From: Cordia subcordata
Taxonomy: Eukaryota > Streptophyta > Magnoliopsida > Boraginales > Cordiaceae
Length of the DNA stretch: 64,000 nt
Assembly (NCBI GenBank): GCA_028554755.1
Contig: JAPTOF010000024.1
Coordinates: 6,463,001-6,527,000, forward strand
Direction: 5' to 3'
The position numbers and the translations under genes were made by a program. The notes beneath the pieces are model-generated. The model was not told the DNA's origin. It saw nothing but the letters and a program-made list of their open reading frames with translations, and did not search any database. Below are positions 36,317-48,299 of the stretch, piece by piece; position 1 is the first letter of the stretch, and every line of letters begins with the position of its first letter.

Positions 36317-37135
36317 ACTAGTTATTTTCAAACCCGTGCTCTACACAGGTCAAATTTTTTATTAGATAGTCTTCTTCTTAATTTCAAATTGTAGTTACAT
36401 TCTAAATTTCTAATTATATTTTAATTTTAGAATCCTAGATTTTAATTCTTATTCTAATTTAAATTTCTTTTTTATACATGTAATTGAAAAACACAAATTA
36501 AAAAGTCTTTTATGAGTCTTGAGTTCGAGTCATTATTGAGATAAATTCATAGATGAATAAATAGATAAACATAGGGGTGGTAATATATGATTCTAAACTA
36601 TCTCATGACACTAAATATTTTGGACTTTTCTTTTTCCTTATTTGCACATTAATTGTGGTATATTTAAAGGCCTCTAAGACTTAAGTAAATAGATAAAAGG
36701 ATAGATAGATAGATAGATACAAAATGAAGATATTCATTCATCTATACAATTTCATGTATAATATATTTTTCTTTATGTGTATTCATATAATAAAAGTTCT
36801 TAAAGGGTGTGAAATCAAAAAAATTAGTGATAACCTCTACTTATAAACTATCTTTTGGCACTAGATCTTTTGAACTTTTGACTCATTTCCTTTATTTATA
36901 TGCTAATGATGGTATATTATTAGGTCATTAGAACTCTGATGTTATATATGTATAATTTTTGTCTCTTTGTGTTTGTTTATTTGATAAAAGTCTTCAGATG
37001 GTGTCAAATTAAGGATTATGGTAAATTTTTTAATTCCAAATTATCTCGCAAAACCAAATCTTTGAACTTTTAATCTTATTTTTTATTTGCAAATTAATAA
37101 TGGCACATTTTAAGGCCTAATAATCATGTATATTA
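36317..37135 (-). mobile_element. Candidate non-autonomous Helitron, 3' end on the minus strand
   Basis: On the minus strand: a hairpin cctgtg-tagag-cacggg (36,333-36,349), about ten A/T-rich bases, then CTAGT. A short GC hairpin just before a CTRR end is the Helitron 3' signature. Degenerate internal repeats (36,588-37,125) are also usual in non-autonomous Helitrons. The 5' end was not found, so the upper limit is a placeholder. Confidence 0.4.
36588..37125. repeat. Three degenerate tandem repeats plus a GATA microsatellite
   Basis: Units near 36,588, 36,838 and 37,030 share the order 'aactatct..', 'cactaaat', 'ttttgaactttt', 'ttatttgca', 'aatggtata' and 'aaggcct'. Each is preceded by 'ataaaagt..t..a.ggtgt.aaat'. 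Spacing is about 250 and 190 bases. A short GATA run lies at 36,699-36,719. No coding. Confidence 0.6.
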
Positions 37136-37841
37136 TTCTAACACCTCCAACGCTCTGGTATCAAGAAAGATCAATGGGTCAATGGTTTGAGCATATATTG
37201 AGAAACACCTGCCAATTCATTGAGAAACAACTTGTGTTCAAAGGATGTCACATCCATTAATCTCTTATATGTTGTTTGATTTTGCAATGTAATAGAGGGC
37301 ATGCGATTTATTAGACAAGCTACGATTAGAATTCATTCTCCCAAAAGGAAACAAGTAAATTTAGTTAAAATCAGAAAGCACAAACCACATCTAATAGATG
37401 TTCATGCTTGCCCTTCAAAACTCGATTTTATTGTGAAATACAAGCCCAAGATGTTTAGTGTTTAATTCCATGCATATGGTGATACTACAATAATTCTCCA
37501 TGTGTAGATTCTAACGCATTATGACTTTGACTGATTTTAACTTTGCAACTAAATTGTGTGTCGACACAATTACATAAATGAATTAGTTTTGCATGTAGTT
37601 CAGCTATAGGGAAAGGTCTCGTTGACAGTAAATCTAATTGCCTCACACATTAGGTGTTGTATTCTAATTAGTTGGAACATGCGTATGCGATAGTAGAGTG
37701 TATGCACCCTTTTAGATTTGTCCTATTAGTTGCCCAAAATCTAAATCTACTGATATTACCCTTCATGGGTATATCGATCATATGGTTTGTAGGTCGCACC
37801 TTAGATCAAGAGATCCATGACCAGTGGGTGATCACTCTTTG
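37136..37841. other. Unassigned DNA between repeats and Copia LTR
   Basis: No coding or repeat signature that I can support. The short open frame at 37,672-37,854 looks accidental. Confidence 0.3.
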
Positions 37842-38211
37842 TGTTGGAGATTAAACATATGTAATCTCATATAAAAACAATTAAATAGAAACATGCCCAA
37901 GATAATATTATGTAATTGTATTATTGGCAGAAGTAGATAATGAATAAATACCTCGATTTGCACAGCCTAAAAGTCTTCTATTGCAGTATTCTTCAAGTGT
38001 TAATTTTGTATACATAAAGAGCAGATAGCGTATTTTAGAGAAAGGGGAGAAAAATTAGTTTGATAAAGATGCCATCACTTTTTTATATGATAATTGTATT
38101 ATGTGAGACAAATCCTTTTTAACTGCTCTTAGCTGTTATCTCTCCTTTTCTCTTTATTTTTTATCTAGGTTGGGTGGATTCATCATGGGCAACTCAATTT
38201 GAAATCCAATA
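37842..38211 (-). repeat. 3' LTR of minus-strand Copia element, about 370 bp
   Basis: On the minus strand it starts TATTGGATTTCAAATTGAG, after the purine-rich gggcgagtatgaga, and ends ctccaaca at 37,842. The start is probably a changed TGTTGG. Its place after the RNase H of the Copia pol and its size fit. Confidence 0.6.
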
Positions 38212-39269
38212 TCTCATACTCGCCCATGAGGGGCTCAACATGACTCTTGCTCTTCTCTATACTGCAATATTCATAAAGACTTATAGGCCGTGTAACCAAT
38301 ATACTTCGAGATATCTAATTTATATATCTATCAGGAGTATATAATCGCTCATGAATTAGGACATGTCAATAGAGTAGTTCACATATGACATACCCTAGAT
38401 CATCAAGTCACAATTGTATATCATGCAGATCTCATTAAATCATTATTAATATGTTGTATCCACAATTATGATATACAACTAAAAATGATCATCATTGGTC
38501 GACCAATGAATAGAACTTGGAAAATTGTGACACTAACAACAAGAATGATCTTCCTTTAATCTAGAATCTCTTAATCCTAATTCAGTTCACTTTTCTGGAA
38601 ATATCCCACAAGATCAAATCATTCATGACCATTGGTAATACTCTAAGATAGCAAAACCTAAACAAGATCCCAAGAAATAGATAGGGGTCCTCGAAGGGTA
38701 CAAAATTTCCAAGGTCTCACAGAATAAAAAGTCGAGATCTATACTTTCATTTGCTTGGTGATCGATTTAAATGCACATAGTATGAAATATGTGCTACGGT
38801 ATTTTCTCCTTCCATATGGAGCATATGTCTTTCCTTTCAGCTAAATACCATATAGATGACAGTTCAGGCATGCTTATGTCTAACTTGAATTCTCCATACT
38901 ACTTGTAAAAATTTACTTAAACTCATATCTGGCCTCAAAGATGGATAAAGTGAACTACGGGAGAAATTCACTCTCGGTCATAATTATTACTTTTATGACC
39001 TCATCTTAATACTTAATTAAGGTGACATGCAATTTAAGCTTGAGCTTTCAATTATCACCTAGAAAATTTGCTTAAAATCTATTTCATCTCTGTTATCATA
39101 AAGTAATAGAGGCGATTACCCACGTAAGAGGGCCAATCTTCAATTTGTTTGACTTATCTTTTTAAGTGCAGATAATATTTCCATGCATGCAACAACAACT
39201 ACATAGGTATTAAAAGATAATCATTTACATTGTGAACATTTGTAGGAATAAAAAATAACATCCCTATGC
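38212..39269 (-). other. Copia 3' non-coding region
   Basis: About 1 kb between the end of RNase H and the polypurine tract on the minus strand. No readable frame. Confidence 0.5.
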
Positions 39270-40358
39270 AGTCTCAGAGATATTACATGGTTCATAAACA
39301 TAGATCTAGGAATCAGTTTTGTCATGGGATCTGCTAACATCTTATGTGAGATATATAGTTCATGGTCATTTCTTTGCATGTGACCTTGCCTCTGACAAAA
39401 TTATATTGGGTATTAATGTAGTTTTGCAGTGAAACTTGAGATCTTTTGTATTGGCGATTACTGTTTCACTGTCATAATTAACCAAATTGGTCTTGCAGCA
39501 TTATCGACAACTCTTAAGTGATCTAAGAATCTCTTAAGCGACACAGCTTCTTGTGTTGCTATCGAAAATACCACAAATTTAGCCTCAATTATGAACAAGA
39601 ATATACAAGTTTGTTTCCTACTACTCCAAGAAATAGCACTGTTATTTAGTAATAAAACATATCCAAAGGTAGATTTTCTCTCATCTAAATCTTCTCCCTA
39701 ATTAGCATTAGTATATCCTTCTAATCTCAGATCTTTCCCTTGATAGCGCGATGCATAATCAATAGTACCTTTTAGATACCTCAAAATCCTTTCAACGACT
39801 ATCTATTATTTTAGACCTGGATCAGATTGGTTCCAACCTACCATTCCAACAACAAAAAAAATACCAGGTCTTGTACGCATCATTGCATACATCAAACTCC
39901 CAATGGCACTAGAATATGGGACTCTTTTCATTCATTCCTTTTCTTGTGAAGTCTTTGGACACAGTCTACAGCTCAATCCAATACCTTTCACTAAAGAAGT
40001 GTCTATTGGTTTACAATTTTTCATATTAAATCATTCAAGAATTTCTTGAAATCTTAACTCTAAGAATATATGTTGCTTTACCCATGTTTGTCATTTCAAA
40101 TTTAGATGATAACTATCTTTTGATAGATTTGACAAACTCTTTATCATTCCCAACTATGTCATCAACATATAATGATAAGATAACAAACTTATCTTGAGAT
40201 TTTTGGGCATACACACAGTAGTCCTCATCTATTATGACAAAATCATATGTCATAGTTATGTTATGAAATCTTATATTCCACTATCTTGAAGACTACTTTA
40301 GGCTATAAATAGATTTCAATAATCTACAAACATTATGTTCTTGGCCTTGTACTATGAA

Positions 40359-40532
40359 TGTCACACCCTCGAACCTAGGTCTGCGAGCGAGACCGGTGTT
40401 GTTGGCACTAATAACTACTTGGGTCTCTAATCAACTGGTCCAAAAAGGTTAACCTAAGTTATTAGTTACACCTACATCACCCACTTATAAACAAGTCACA
40501 GTTTATCCCACAAATTGATGTGTGACATTACA
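40359..40532 (-). repeat. TRIM 3' terminal repeat
   Basis: tgtcacaccc...gacattaca on the plus strand. About three quarters of its bases match the other repeat by eye, so the insertion is old. Confidence 0.88.
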
Positions 40533-40730
40533 ATCACCCCTAGTGGAGGACCTGGCGCCCTCGTCACGAATACATGATCACTATCATACATAAGACTAGG
40601 TGGTGAGGGACTCTAGAGGTTTCTTTTACAGGCTCAAGTGGTGACTCTCACGACATACTTAGAGTCAAACTTTGTCTCGCGTAGCACTTAGCTCTCGCAA
40701 ATGACTGGTAACTAGCTCTGGATGCCATTC

Positions 40731-40907
40731 TGTCACGTACTTGAGCCCAGGCCCACAAGCAAGACTAGTATTGTAGGTATAATTAATAACTAATTGGCCC
40801 TCTGATCAACTTGCCTAAAATGGTCAACCTAAGCTATCAGTTATACATATACCACCTACTTAAAAACAGGTCACAATTTATCCCACAAGCCGATATGGGA
40901 CATTATA
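40731..40907 (-). repeat. TRIM 5' terminal repeat
   Basis: tgtcacgtac...gacattata on the plus strand. The primer site adjoins it at 40,715-40,728. Confidence 0.88.
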
Positions 40908-41503
40908 ATGAAACTTCAGGTTGAACCATATAGATTTCTTCTTCCAATTCTCCATTGAGAAATGCAGTCTTTACATCCATTTTATGTGATTCAAGATTCA
41001 CACTGGCCACTAATGCTAGGAGAAGGTGTATTGAGGTAAATCTAACAACAAATGAAAAGATTTCCTCATAATCAATTCCTTCCTATTGAGTATAACCTTT
41101 AGCCATAAGTCGAGCCTCATATTTGTCAATAGATCCATTAGCTTTTCGCTTAATTTTGATCTCAATGACTCTATTTCTACTTCCAATGCTTTAATCCACT
41201 TTTCACTAGCAGAGTATAAGAGAGCCTCTTTTATATTTCTCGGCTTATCTTCATCTGACTAAATAACCATGGAGGCTTCTCCTTCAATCTAAAAATGACA
41301 ACGAGGCATACTAGTCCAACTAGTGCATTGTAATGGTGGTTTATCTGAAATTAGCTCAAAACTATCAAGTTGTCAACTGTTATTGTTTCTTCAACTCAAA
41401 TCAGGTAGTGGCAAATTTTTTCGTAGCAATTGCGACTCTTGCGAATTCAATTTCCCACTTCACAAATTGCTCCCATTGAAACTAGAAGTAGTAACAAGAT
41501 CCT

Positions 41504-42503
41504 TAATGTGTGTGATTTGTGTATCTTTGCATATTATGTTTGCATACACTTCTTAAGGTGTTTTGAGCATAATTGAGTGCATTTTATGTTACATTTATGC
41601 ATAATAAGTCATATGTGTGCATAATGTGTTGAAGTGCATAGATGTTACATTTAGTGCCTTATTTTGTATTGTAGGTGAATTCCAGAGCAAAGTTTAAGGG
41701 CATTAAAAGATGCTTGAGCCAAGAAATAAACTCCAAAAAGTGATTTGAAAAAATAAAGATGAAGAAAAATGGCTTCAGAGGCCCTCGGAAGTGGTATGAG
41801 GCAATAGGAGAAAACTAGGCGCGAAACAGAATTGAAATAGGGAAAAGAAGTTGAAGGCTAGTCACACCCCTACCCAGGGTCCACTGACTGACCTTAGAGA
41901 TTGACCATGACTATAAATCATCCATTTTTAGGCTAGTCATTCTTATTTTAACTGGGTGACTGACTCACTAACTGGCCTTATGACTGTACAGCTATAATTA
42001 GGGGTTTTGAGCTCATTTTGAGGGAAGGAACTTTTGGAATAGAAACCCTATAAGCCCTAACTTTTCCCTATCTTTTCCCGCACCTCCATACACCATTTAA
42101 ACACTAAACTAAGCAAGGGTTGAAGCTTTTAATAAAGGATTGAAGAGATTTGCTTTGGATTTAAGCAAGGGCTTGAAAAGGAGTTTCTTTATCCTTTTCT
42201 TATGCTTAGTGCTTATATCTTTCTATTGTGATGTTTGATTAGTGGTCTTAATCTATGTTTAAGCTAGGTGCGTCTCCTTTAGTTTTAAATCCAACTAATA
42301 AGCTTTCAACTAGTTTAATCCATCTTAGATGGCTTAATTCTTATCTTTAAACCATGCTAATGAGTTAAACACTAGGATTAGATCTAATCAATGTCATCTG
42401 TGACCAAATTAACTAAGAACAAAAACCATAGGCAATAAGGAACATGTTATACTCTAGGGACGATCGACCTAGGAATAGACTTGCACCGATGCCTAGAAGA
42501 TAA
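41504..42503 (+). repeat. Partial type C LTR
   Basis: Matches the full type C LTR from 'tgtgtgatttgtgtat' through the ctttaaatccaac motifs to 'gatgcctagaagataa', where the complete LTR starts at 42,504. It has a shorter middle than the full copy and no 3' end. The type C element may have inserted here, or the two were joined by rearrangement. Confidence 0.75.
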
Positions 42504-44213
42504 TGATGTGTGTGATTTGTGTATGTTTGTATATATTGTTTACATACACTTTTTAGGGTGTTTTGAGCATAATTGAGTACATTTAGGGTTGCATTTGTGC
42601 ATAATAATTCATATATGTCTAAAAGGTATCAAAATGCATGTGTTACACTAAATGCCCTATTTCGTGTTTTAGGTGTGTTTTTGGGAAGGGAAATTGAGCT
42701 TGATTGAAGATGTAGAGAGCATGGACAAATCTTGAAGATGTTTATGAGGATGAAAAGATGAAGAAAAATGGCTTTAGAGGCCCCTAGAAGTGGTACGAGG
42801 CAATAGGAGAAAATTGGGTGCGATTGGAGCCAAAACGAGCAAGTTTGGAGCAATTCAGCTGTCATGGCCGATCACACTCTACCCAAGGTCGGCCAACTAA
42901 CCTAGGTGACCATCCATGTATAGAGAACACTCAATCTTAGGCCTATCACACTTAATAGGTCGAGTGCCTGACCACCCTCCAACTTTACGCATAGAACAAC
43001 TATAAATAAGGGTTTTTAGCTTATTTTGAGTGGAGGAACATCATTTTTCTTTAAACCCGTTCCCCCTAAGCTTAATCCCACTCAATAAATGCCTTTACAC
43101 ACCTATAAACACCTCACCAAGATAAGATTGAAGCATATAACAAGGACTTGAAGAGCTTGTATGTATTTGGAAACAAGATCTAAAGGAGTTCTTCTTGTTC
43201 TTTCTCTATTTCTTGTAAATATGTTGCTAGATTAGGTTAGACCTTTGGGTATTTGTTGTTGTATATTAGCTTAAGGCATTGAATAAAGGATTTGTGTGTA
43301 TCTATGGTTCTTAACACATGCTTGTTTACATAGATCTATGGCATGAATCAATATGTCTATGTCTTAATAATCAAATATGTCTATGTGTTCGACAAAATGC
43401 CTAAGTGATGATGCATATTTAATTTGTGCTTAAATTTCTTATATCTTGCTTTGTGATGTTGATTGATAGTTCTTCATTCATGTTTAGCTAGGTTAAGTGG
43501 TCTTTAGTTTTAAATTCAACTAATAGGCTTCCAACTAGTTTAATCCACCCTCAGTGGACCAGGTCTTAGCTTTAAATCCACCTAAAGGTTTAGACATTAG
43601 GGTTAGATTCAATCGACACCACCCGAAGCCCAATTAACTAAGCCCAAAAACCCTAGGTCATAAGGACCGCACTATACTCTAGGAGTCAACACCTAAGAAT
43701 AGACTCATATCGAGTCCTAGAGGATAATAAGGTTAGTCGGTGACGCCCAGCCAGAAAACTTAGCTAATTAAGCCCAAAAACCACAATTGGCTTGGAGAAT
43801 CCTATGCTACTAAGAGTCAATGCTTAGGGATAGGAGTCCACCTGCAATTGGGAGATAATAAGATTAATTAGCTAAGGACCTCAATAGAGTAATCAAGCCA
43901 AAGATAAATGGAGTTCTTATCATATCCTGATCCTACTTATAACACAATTACCCTAGATTCTCTTTCACCTTGCTAGGTGTTCCTTCCTTAGCTTGGCACT
44001 TATAGTTCCTTCATTAGTTTAGGTTACTTTAGGTTTATTTTTTACCTCCCAAGCTCCCTTTAATCCAGGAAAACCCACACATGCATGTAGCTACTCTGTA
44101 GCACTCGAGCGCATAAAGACCAAACTTAGGAGTCTCCCTGTGAAGATGATACCCACATCTGTATGCACTATACTATGAACGATCCGTACACTTGCAAGTT
44201 TAAAACACATATC
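42504..44213 (+). repeat. 5' LTR of type C element
   Basis: TGATGTGTGTG...ACATATCA, followed by agtttt and the primer site. It has a TATA box tataaataag at 43,001-43,010. It carries the ctttaaatccacc motif and the shared 'aaccctaggtcataaggacc' block. Confidence 0.88.
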
Positions 44214-44220
44214 AAGTTTT

Positions 44221-44238
44221 TGGCACGAGTATCAGGGA
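44221..44238 (+). other. Degraded primer binding site of type C element
   Basis: tggcacgagtatcaggga sits exactly where A and B have the tRNA-Asp site, six bases after the LTR. It keeps TGGC and GGGA; the middle has changed. Confidence 0.6.
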
Positions 44239-44422
44239 GGCACATAATTGGTTCTTTGTGTGCTTTTGCATTTTTTATTAGTTTCTTGCGTGTTTTACTA
44301 TTTTAATTACTTTCTCTTATTTGAAACCACAAAAAAATTGAAAATTTTTGAAAAACCCAAAAAATTTGAAAAATAAAATAAAAATCTTGAATCATGAAAA
44401 GGTTTACTTGTGTTGATTGAGT

Positions 44423-46057
44423 ATGAAAAATTCTAATGCTTCTTGGTGGTCACTTGTATCCTCTTTCCCACCTCCTATATACACTCCTAATGCTTGTCTC
44501 TTATGTGATAATTGAGAGCATCAAACTATTTGTTGTCTTCTTGCATATAGAAATCCCCAATCTTAGGCTAACCCAAGGGATGATCCCAATAGTCATACAT
44601 CTATTCATGCATCTACATCTAGTTATCATGATTACAGGGATCCATAATATGCATTTCTTTCATGAGGTCAATATGACTCTTCATTCTATTCACCTTCTAG
44701 CTTTGAGTATTCTCTTACTTCTACACCATCTTGTCCCACATATCCTTTTTCTGAGCTTTTTTTTTTTTATGGTTATGCCTATAGTGATCCCAATCAAGAT
44801 GCCTACCATTTTTACTCGGTTGAGCCACTATCCAATAGGTCTACATCTTTGGAACTATTAGAACAAATAGTTAAGCAATCCTAATTCCAACTCCTTCTTA
44901 ATGCGCAAATGATTCAATCTAACCAAGAGAGGCTATGTATGATTTCAAAAAGGTTATCCCAAATAGCTGAGTGCTTAAATAGGGGAGTTGAGAATGAAAA
45001 ACTCATTAAGTGTGTTGAGACACCATTTGACCAGGTTGATGGGATGGGAGTGAAGCCTATGGATAAAGGAATTAGAGGTGGAAATGATGATGTTTTGGAG
45101 AGAGAGATAAAGAGAGATGTTGATAGAGAGTTTACATTTGTAGTGAGGAAGAAGATGAGCTTAATTATGTGTCGATTCATGATGACTTGAGTATGTTTTA
45201 GAGGAAGTGATACCTTAACCTTCTATGCTTTCATCACCATCTCTCAAGTCATTTGAGCCTAATTCTCCTTCCCTTCCCATACTTCACACAATTTTGGAGG
45301 ATGATCTTGTTTTTCCTAGTACTCAAATTACATATGAGTCTACATTTAGGGAGTTAGGTGTATTTACCTCCTTGGTGCATTCATGTTTGCATGATAAGGA
45401 GTCTTTTGAGTCCCATATATCCCTTCCACCCATGCGTGAACTTACCTCATTAGAAGAGGTTTTCGAGATTGAGCATTTAGTAGGATTATCATTTTGATAA
45501 ATCCATGATACTTCCCCTCTCCAACCTCACCACTGATGAAGAGATGGTAGAGTTGGAGAGACTTTTGTATAATGATGCCCTATCCCCTATAGAGAAAGAG
45601 TCTAGTGCTTCTATGTTTCTCTCCATTAACTTTCCTTCTCTGAATGTAGTCCGTACTCCCTATTCCCATTTTGTTAAGTCTCCCCCTTCTTTGGAGCTCA
45701 CATTTACGCCTTTTTACATGGAACACTTTCAACTAGGTCTACCACACACTTTTCCCACTTTGCATGCATGAGACCTTTCATTGACCCATGGGAAGGGTGT
45801 GTTTTAGTTCTAGATTATGAGAAGAAAGTAGTAGGGTGGTTAATTAGAGAGCAAGAAGGGCATAACCTTTCACGTTTAAACATGGTCCTACCATATGTGA
45901 GCACACACTTTCATTTGACAGGGACATTTTAGAAAACGACGACAGCGTTTATTCTTTGTCCTATCATTTGTTGTGTGACCCTTTTCCCTCCACTTTCTAT
46001 GCTATGATGATTATTTGGCAATTTGTGCCTCAAAACTTTAAGCATGTTTTGCTTTAA
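44423..46057 (+). pseudogene. Two-zinc-knuckle ORF, type C copy, heavily decayed
   Basis: Starts MKNSNASWWSLVSSFPPP, almost as in the type A copy (MNDPNASWWSLVSS). A first CCHC box keeps all four ligands but has a stop inside; the second knuckle region is lost. Later pieces match in order: DPNQDAYHFYSVEP, EREIKRDVDREF, LELTFTPFYMEHFQLGLPHT and the final KHVL plus one residue, then stop. It has many stops and frameshifts. Survival of both ends and the order shows common descent with 14,084-15,957 and 61,974-63,931. Confidence 0.75.
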
Positions 46058-46681
46058 CACTAGCACTTGACTGTGCCTGGCTGGATGCGTTAAATCTGAC
46101 GCTTCTAGGAGACACCCTAGAGTTGTGTATACTCTTTACTCTTTGCTTATTTTTTCTGTTCTTTATTTATTTTGGTTATTTTTACTTTTTATACACTTTT
46201 AATAGATTAGATTGCTTTTGTTTGCTTTTGTTTTCTTTGTCTTTTAGTAGTTTAGGTTATACTTTTTTGTTTTCATTCTTAGTAGGTTAGATTTTTGCTC
46301 CCTTATTTGTTTTTCTTACTCATTCCATTATTTGTGCATTAATCCTATACCCCTTGCAAATATTCTTGTTTATCTTTTCAAATCTCAATGTGGACTTGAA
46401 TTGTATAATATTCTAATCTTTTCTTGGTTTGCTAAGCATTAGTGCTTTGTACAAAAGATGGAGGCTAGTAGACCATTGGATTATCTTTGGCATTTGTAGA
46501 ACATTTGGAAACAAGGTTTTATCTCTCCATTCTTTATTTGTCTATATCTATCCCCTCCACATTCCCTGTATGTGATTTAAGTGAGGACGAGCAAAGTTTA
46601 GGTTTGGGGGTATGGTTGCTCCTTTATTTTTTATATCATTTATAAGGTAGTTTTGCATAACAGCATTATTTTTGCTCAAAA
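46058..46681 (+). other. Type C 3' non-coding region, truncated
   Basis: Contains ggatgcgttaaatctgacgc, then cttctaggagacaccctag (hairpin motif, 46,105-46,123), and near 46,583-46,613 gaggacgagcaaagtttagg followed by tttgggggt, the upstream polypurine-like motif. It breaks off just after tttttgctcaaaatg. Confidence 0.7.
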
Positions 46682-48299
46682 TGTGTGTGCTTTTACCAAG
46701 TTAAAGCCCTCGTACGCGCATGGGACCTTGTGGTTTAGGGTTTGAGTACGGGGATCGTCTTCTTTAAGGAGGCTACCTAAGTATGGTTCTTATGTGTTAG
46801 TGTGTCTTATAATAGCTAACGTGTGATTCTACCAACTATTTTTTTTTTGAGTTTTTGGATTGATTGGAGCTCTAGCAATCTATACTAATAGAAAAGTAAA
46901 CCTAACTAATGGGCGATGGAATGATAACAAGCTATGGAAATGGAATCAACTAGGTTTTGGGGGAACTCAAGGGTGATTGCTCCTTTTGAATAGGTTTAGA
47001 CTCCTATCCTTGTTTTGACTATTTAATGGTCCAGATACTCTAATATTAGGCTTAGTTCACTAGCCTTATTACCTATAACTAGTAGAGTAACCCTATCCCT
47101 AATAAGGCCTAATTAGAAGTATAGATTTGTCCTAACTAGCTAGAGCTTTTGGATCTAGTTTCTAAGTCTTCAGGGATTGATTAATTGCGTAATAGGGAGA
47201 CTGACCTATTAGTTTTGTTTCAAACTAGAGATTAGGTTACCTAGGTCAATCAAGTGATAATAGTATATTAGCCATGTTTCATGCTAGAGGTCATTGCCTA
47301 CTATACTAAGCTATTAAAAACTCAATTAATCAACCCAAATGTAGTTGCAAGTAGGGCTCATGCCATTAGATGGGTTAAGTCTATGGTGAGCCCACTACTC
47401 TTAGCATCAAAGCACAAATTAGCACATCTAAGTCATTTAGGCAACTCATTAAACACATAGGCATGTTCAATTCAAAGCCATGGAAATATAAGAACATAGC
47501 ATGTTATTCAACCATCAAAACCCCAAAACAAGTATTAGAATTATTAACCCATCACCAAAGTAGTAATCAATTCTAATTTAAAGCTAATCTATCATAGTAT
47601 AAACAAGAATAAAGAGTAGTATAGAATGCTCCCTAATATCCTTGCTTATTTGATAGCAAACCCTTGAAAATACCCTCCAAATCCAAGTGTAATCCACAAT
47701 CCAAGCTTGTTTCTAGGTGTTTAGTAATGTGGGAATAATGTGTGAGATGGGTGTGTGATACGATTAGGGTCTTGTGAAGTAGGTGTTAAGGAATTAATGA
47801 AAAACTCTAAAAAAATTAATACAACGGGCAAATTTTATAGGCTCTATTGTGGCAGTCGATTCACCCTCCAATCGACCCATTCTTGGCATGGCGCATCTGG
47901 TTCCAGCTCTACTCTTAGTCCCGTATGCAGTCATGTGCTGATTTGCCAATTTAAAGTAGTAGGGGCAACTAGTTCACCCAATTTTCCACAGCTACGCACA
48001 ATTTGCTTCAAAAATACATCGGTTGATCTTTTTAGCTTCTTTCTTCACCTTTATTCATCCAAAACTCTTTCTCCAAGCTCATGTCACCCTCATGCATGAT
48101 CAATCAAGCTTCAAACTCATTTTGGCACACACGTAAAACACAAAATAATGCATTAATATGGTACTTATCAATGTATGAACTCGATATGTACAATTATCAC
48201 TAGTTGTGCATAAATATCACACAAATGCATTCCAAAACCTCTAAACATCTCAAGAAATGTAAGCAAATGGTACGTTCAATCACAAAAAATCACACATCA
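46682..48299 (-). repeat. Type D LTR, inverted
   Basis: The high end reads cacacatca; on the minus strand the LTR starts TGATGTGTGATTTTTTGTG directly after a polypurine tract (aaggtttgggggtgt), so it is a 3' LTR. It shares plan and short blocks with A, B and C but is a separate family. The low end at about 46,682 is uncertain and may be truncated. Confidence 0.75.

Larger units (their letters stand above)
40359..40907 (-). mobile_element. TRIM element, 549 bp, target duplication ATGAA
   Basis: Direct terminal repeats 40,359-40,532 and 40,731-40,907 (174 and 177 bp) enclose 198 bp. ATGAA stands at 40,354-40,358 and 40,908-40,912. On the minus strand the right repeat ends ...acgtgaca and is followed by tggcatccagagct (40,715-40,728), close to the initiator-tRNA-Met primer site tggtatcagagc. 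Just before the left repeat is the purine-rich ctaggggtgat. So it is a minus-strand terminal-repeat retrotransposon in miniature with no coding capacity. It sits in the Copia RT gene just after MVQPE. Confidence 0.9.
39270..41500 (-). pseudogene. Copia pol: RT and RNase H, decayed and split by a TRIM
   Basis: Minus strand, in order: KWIKALEVEIES, YEARLMAKGYTQ, EGIDYEEIFSFVVR, FTSIHLLLALVASVNLE, SHKMDVKTAFLNGELEEEIY, MVQPE, [TRIM], SIYSLK, RQWNIRFHN, FVILSLYVDDIVG, EMTNMGKATYILRVKISR. YVDD is the RT active site at 40,158-40,169. Then comes RNase H: GISWSSRKQTCIFLFIIEAK, TQEAVSLKRFLDHLR and MLADPMTKLIPRSMFM. These follow the usual Copia order. Stops and frameshifts are scattered. Gag, protease and integrase are missing: homology ends near 41,500 where a type C LTR begins. 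Confidence 0.88.
42504..46681 (+). mobile_element. Type C LTR retrotransposon without pol, 3' end missing
   Basis: 5' LTR 42,504-44,213, degraded primer site, a decayed copy of the two-zinc-knuckle ORF (44,423-46,057), and a 3' non-coding region that stops at about 46,681 against an inverted LTR. No pol can be read. It shares its plan and ORF with the type A elements, though its LTR is clearly a separate family. Confidence 0.8.

Noticed and set aside
36588..37125. CRISPR-like or satellite array
   Set aside because: Only three diverged units with uneven spacing in plant DNA.
40359..40907. Cassandra-type TRIM with 5S promoter
   Set aside because: No 5S A-box/C-box-like sequence could be read in the terminal repeats.
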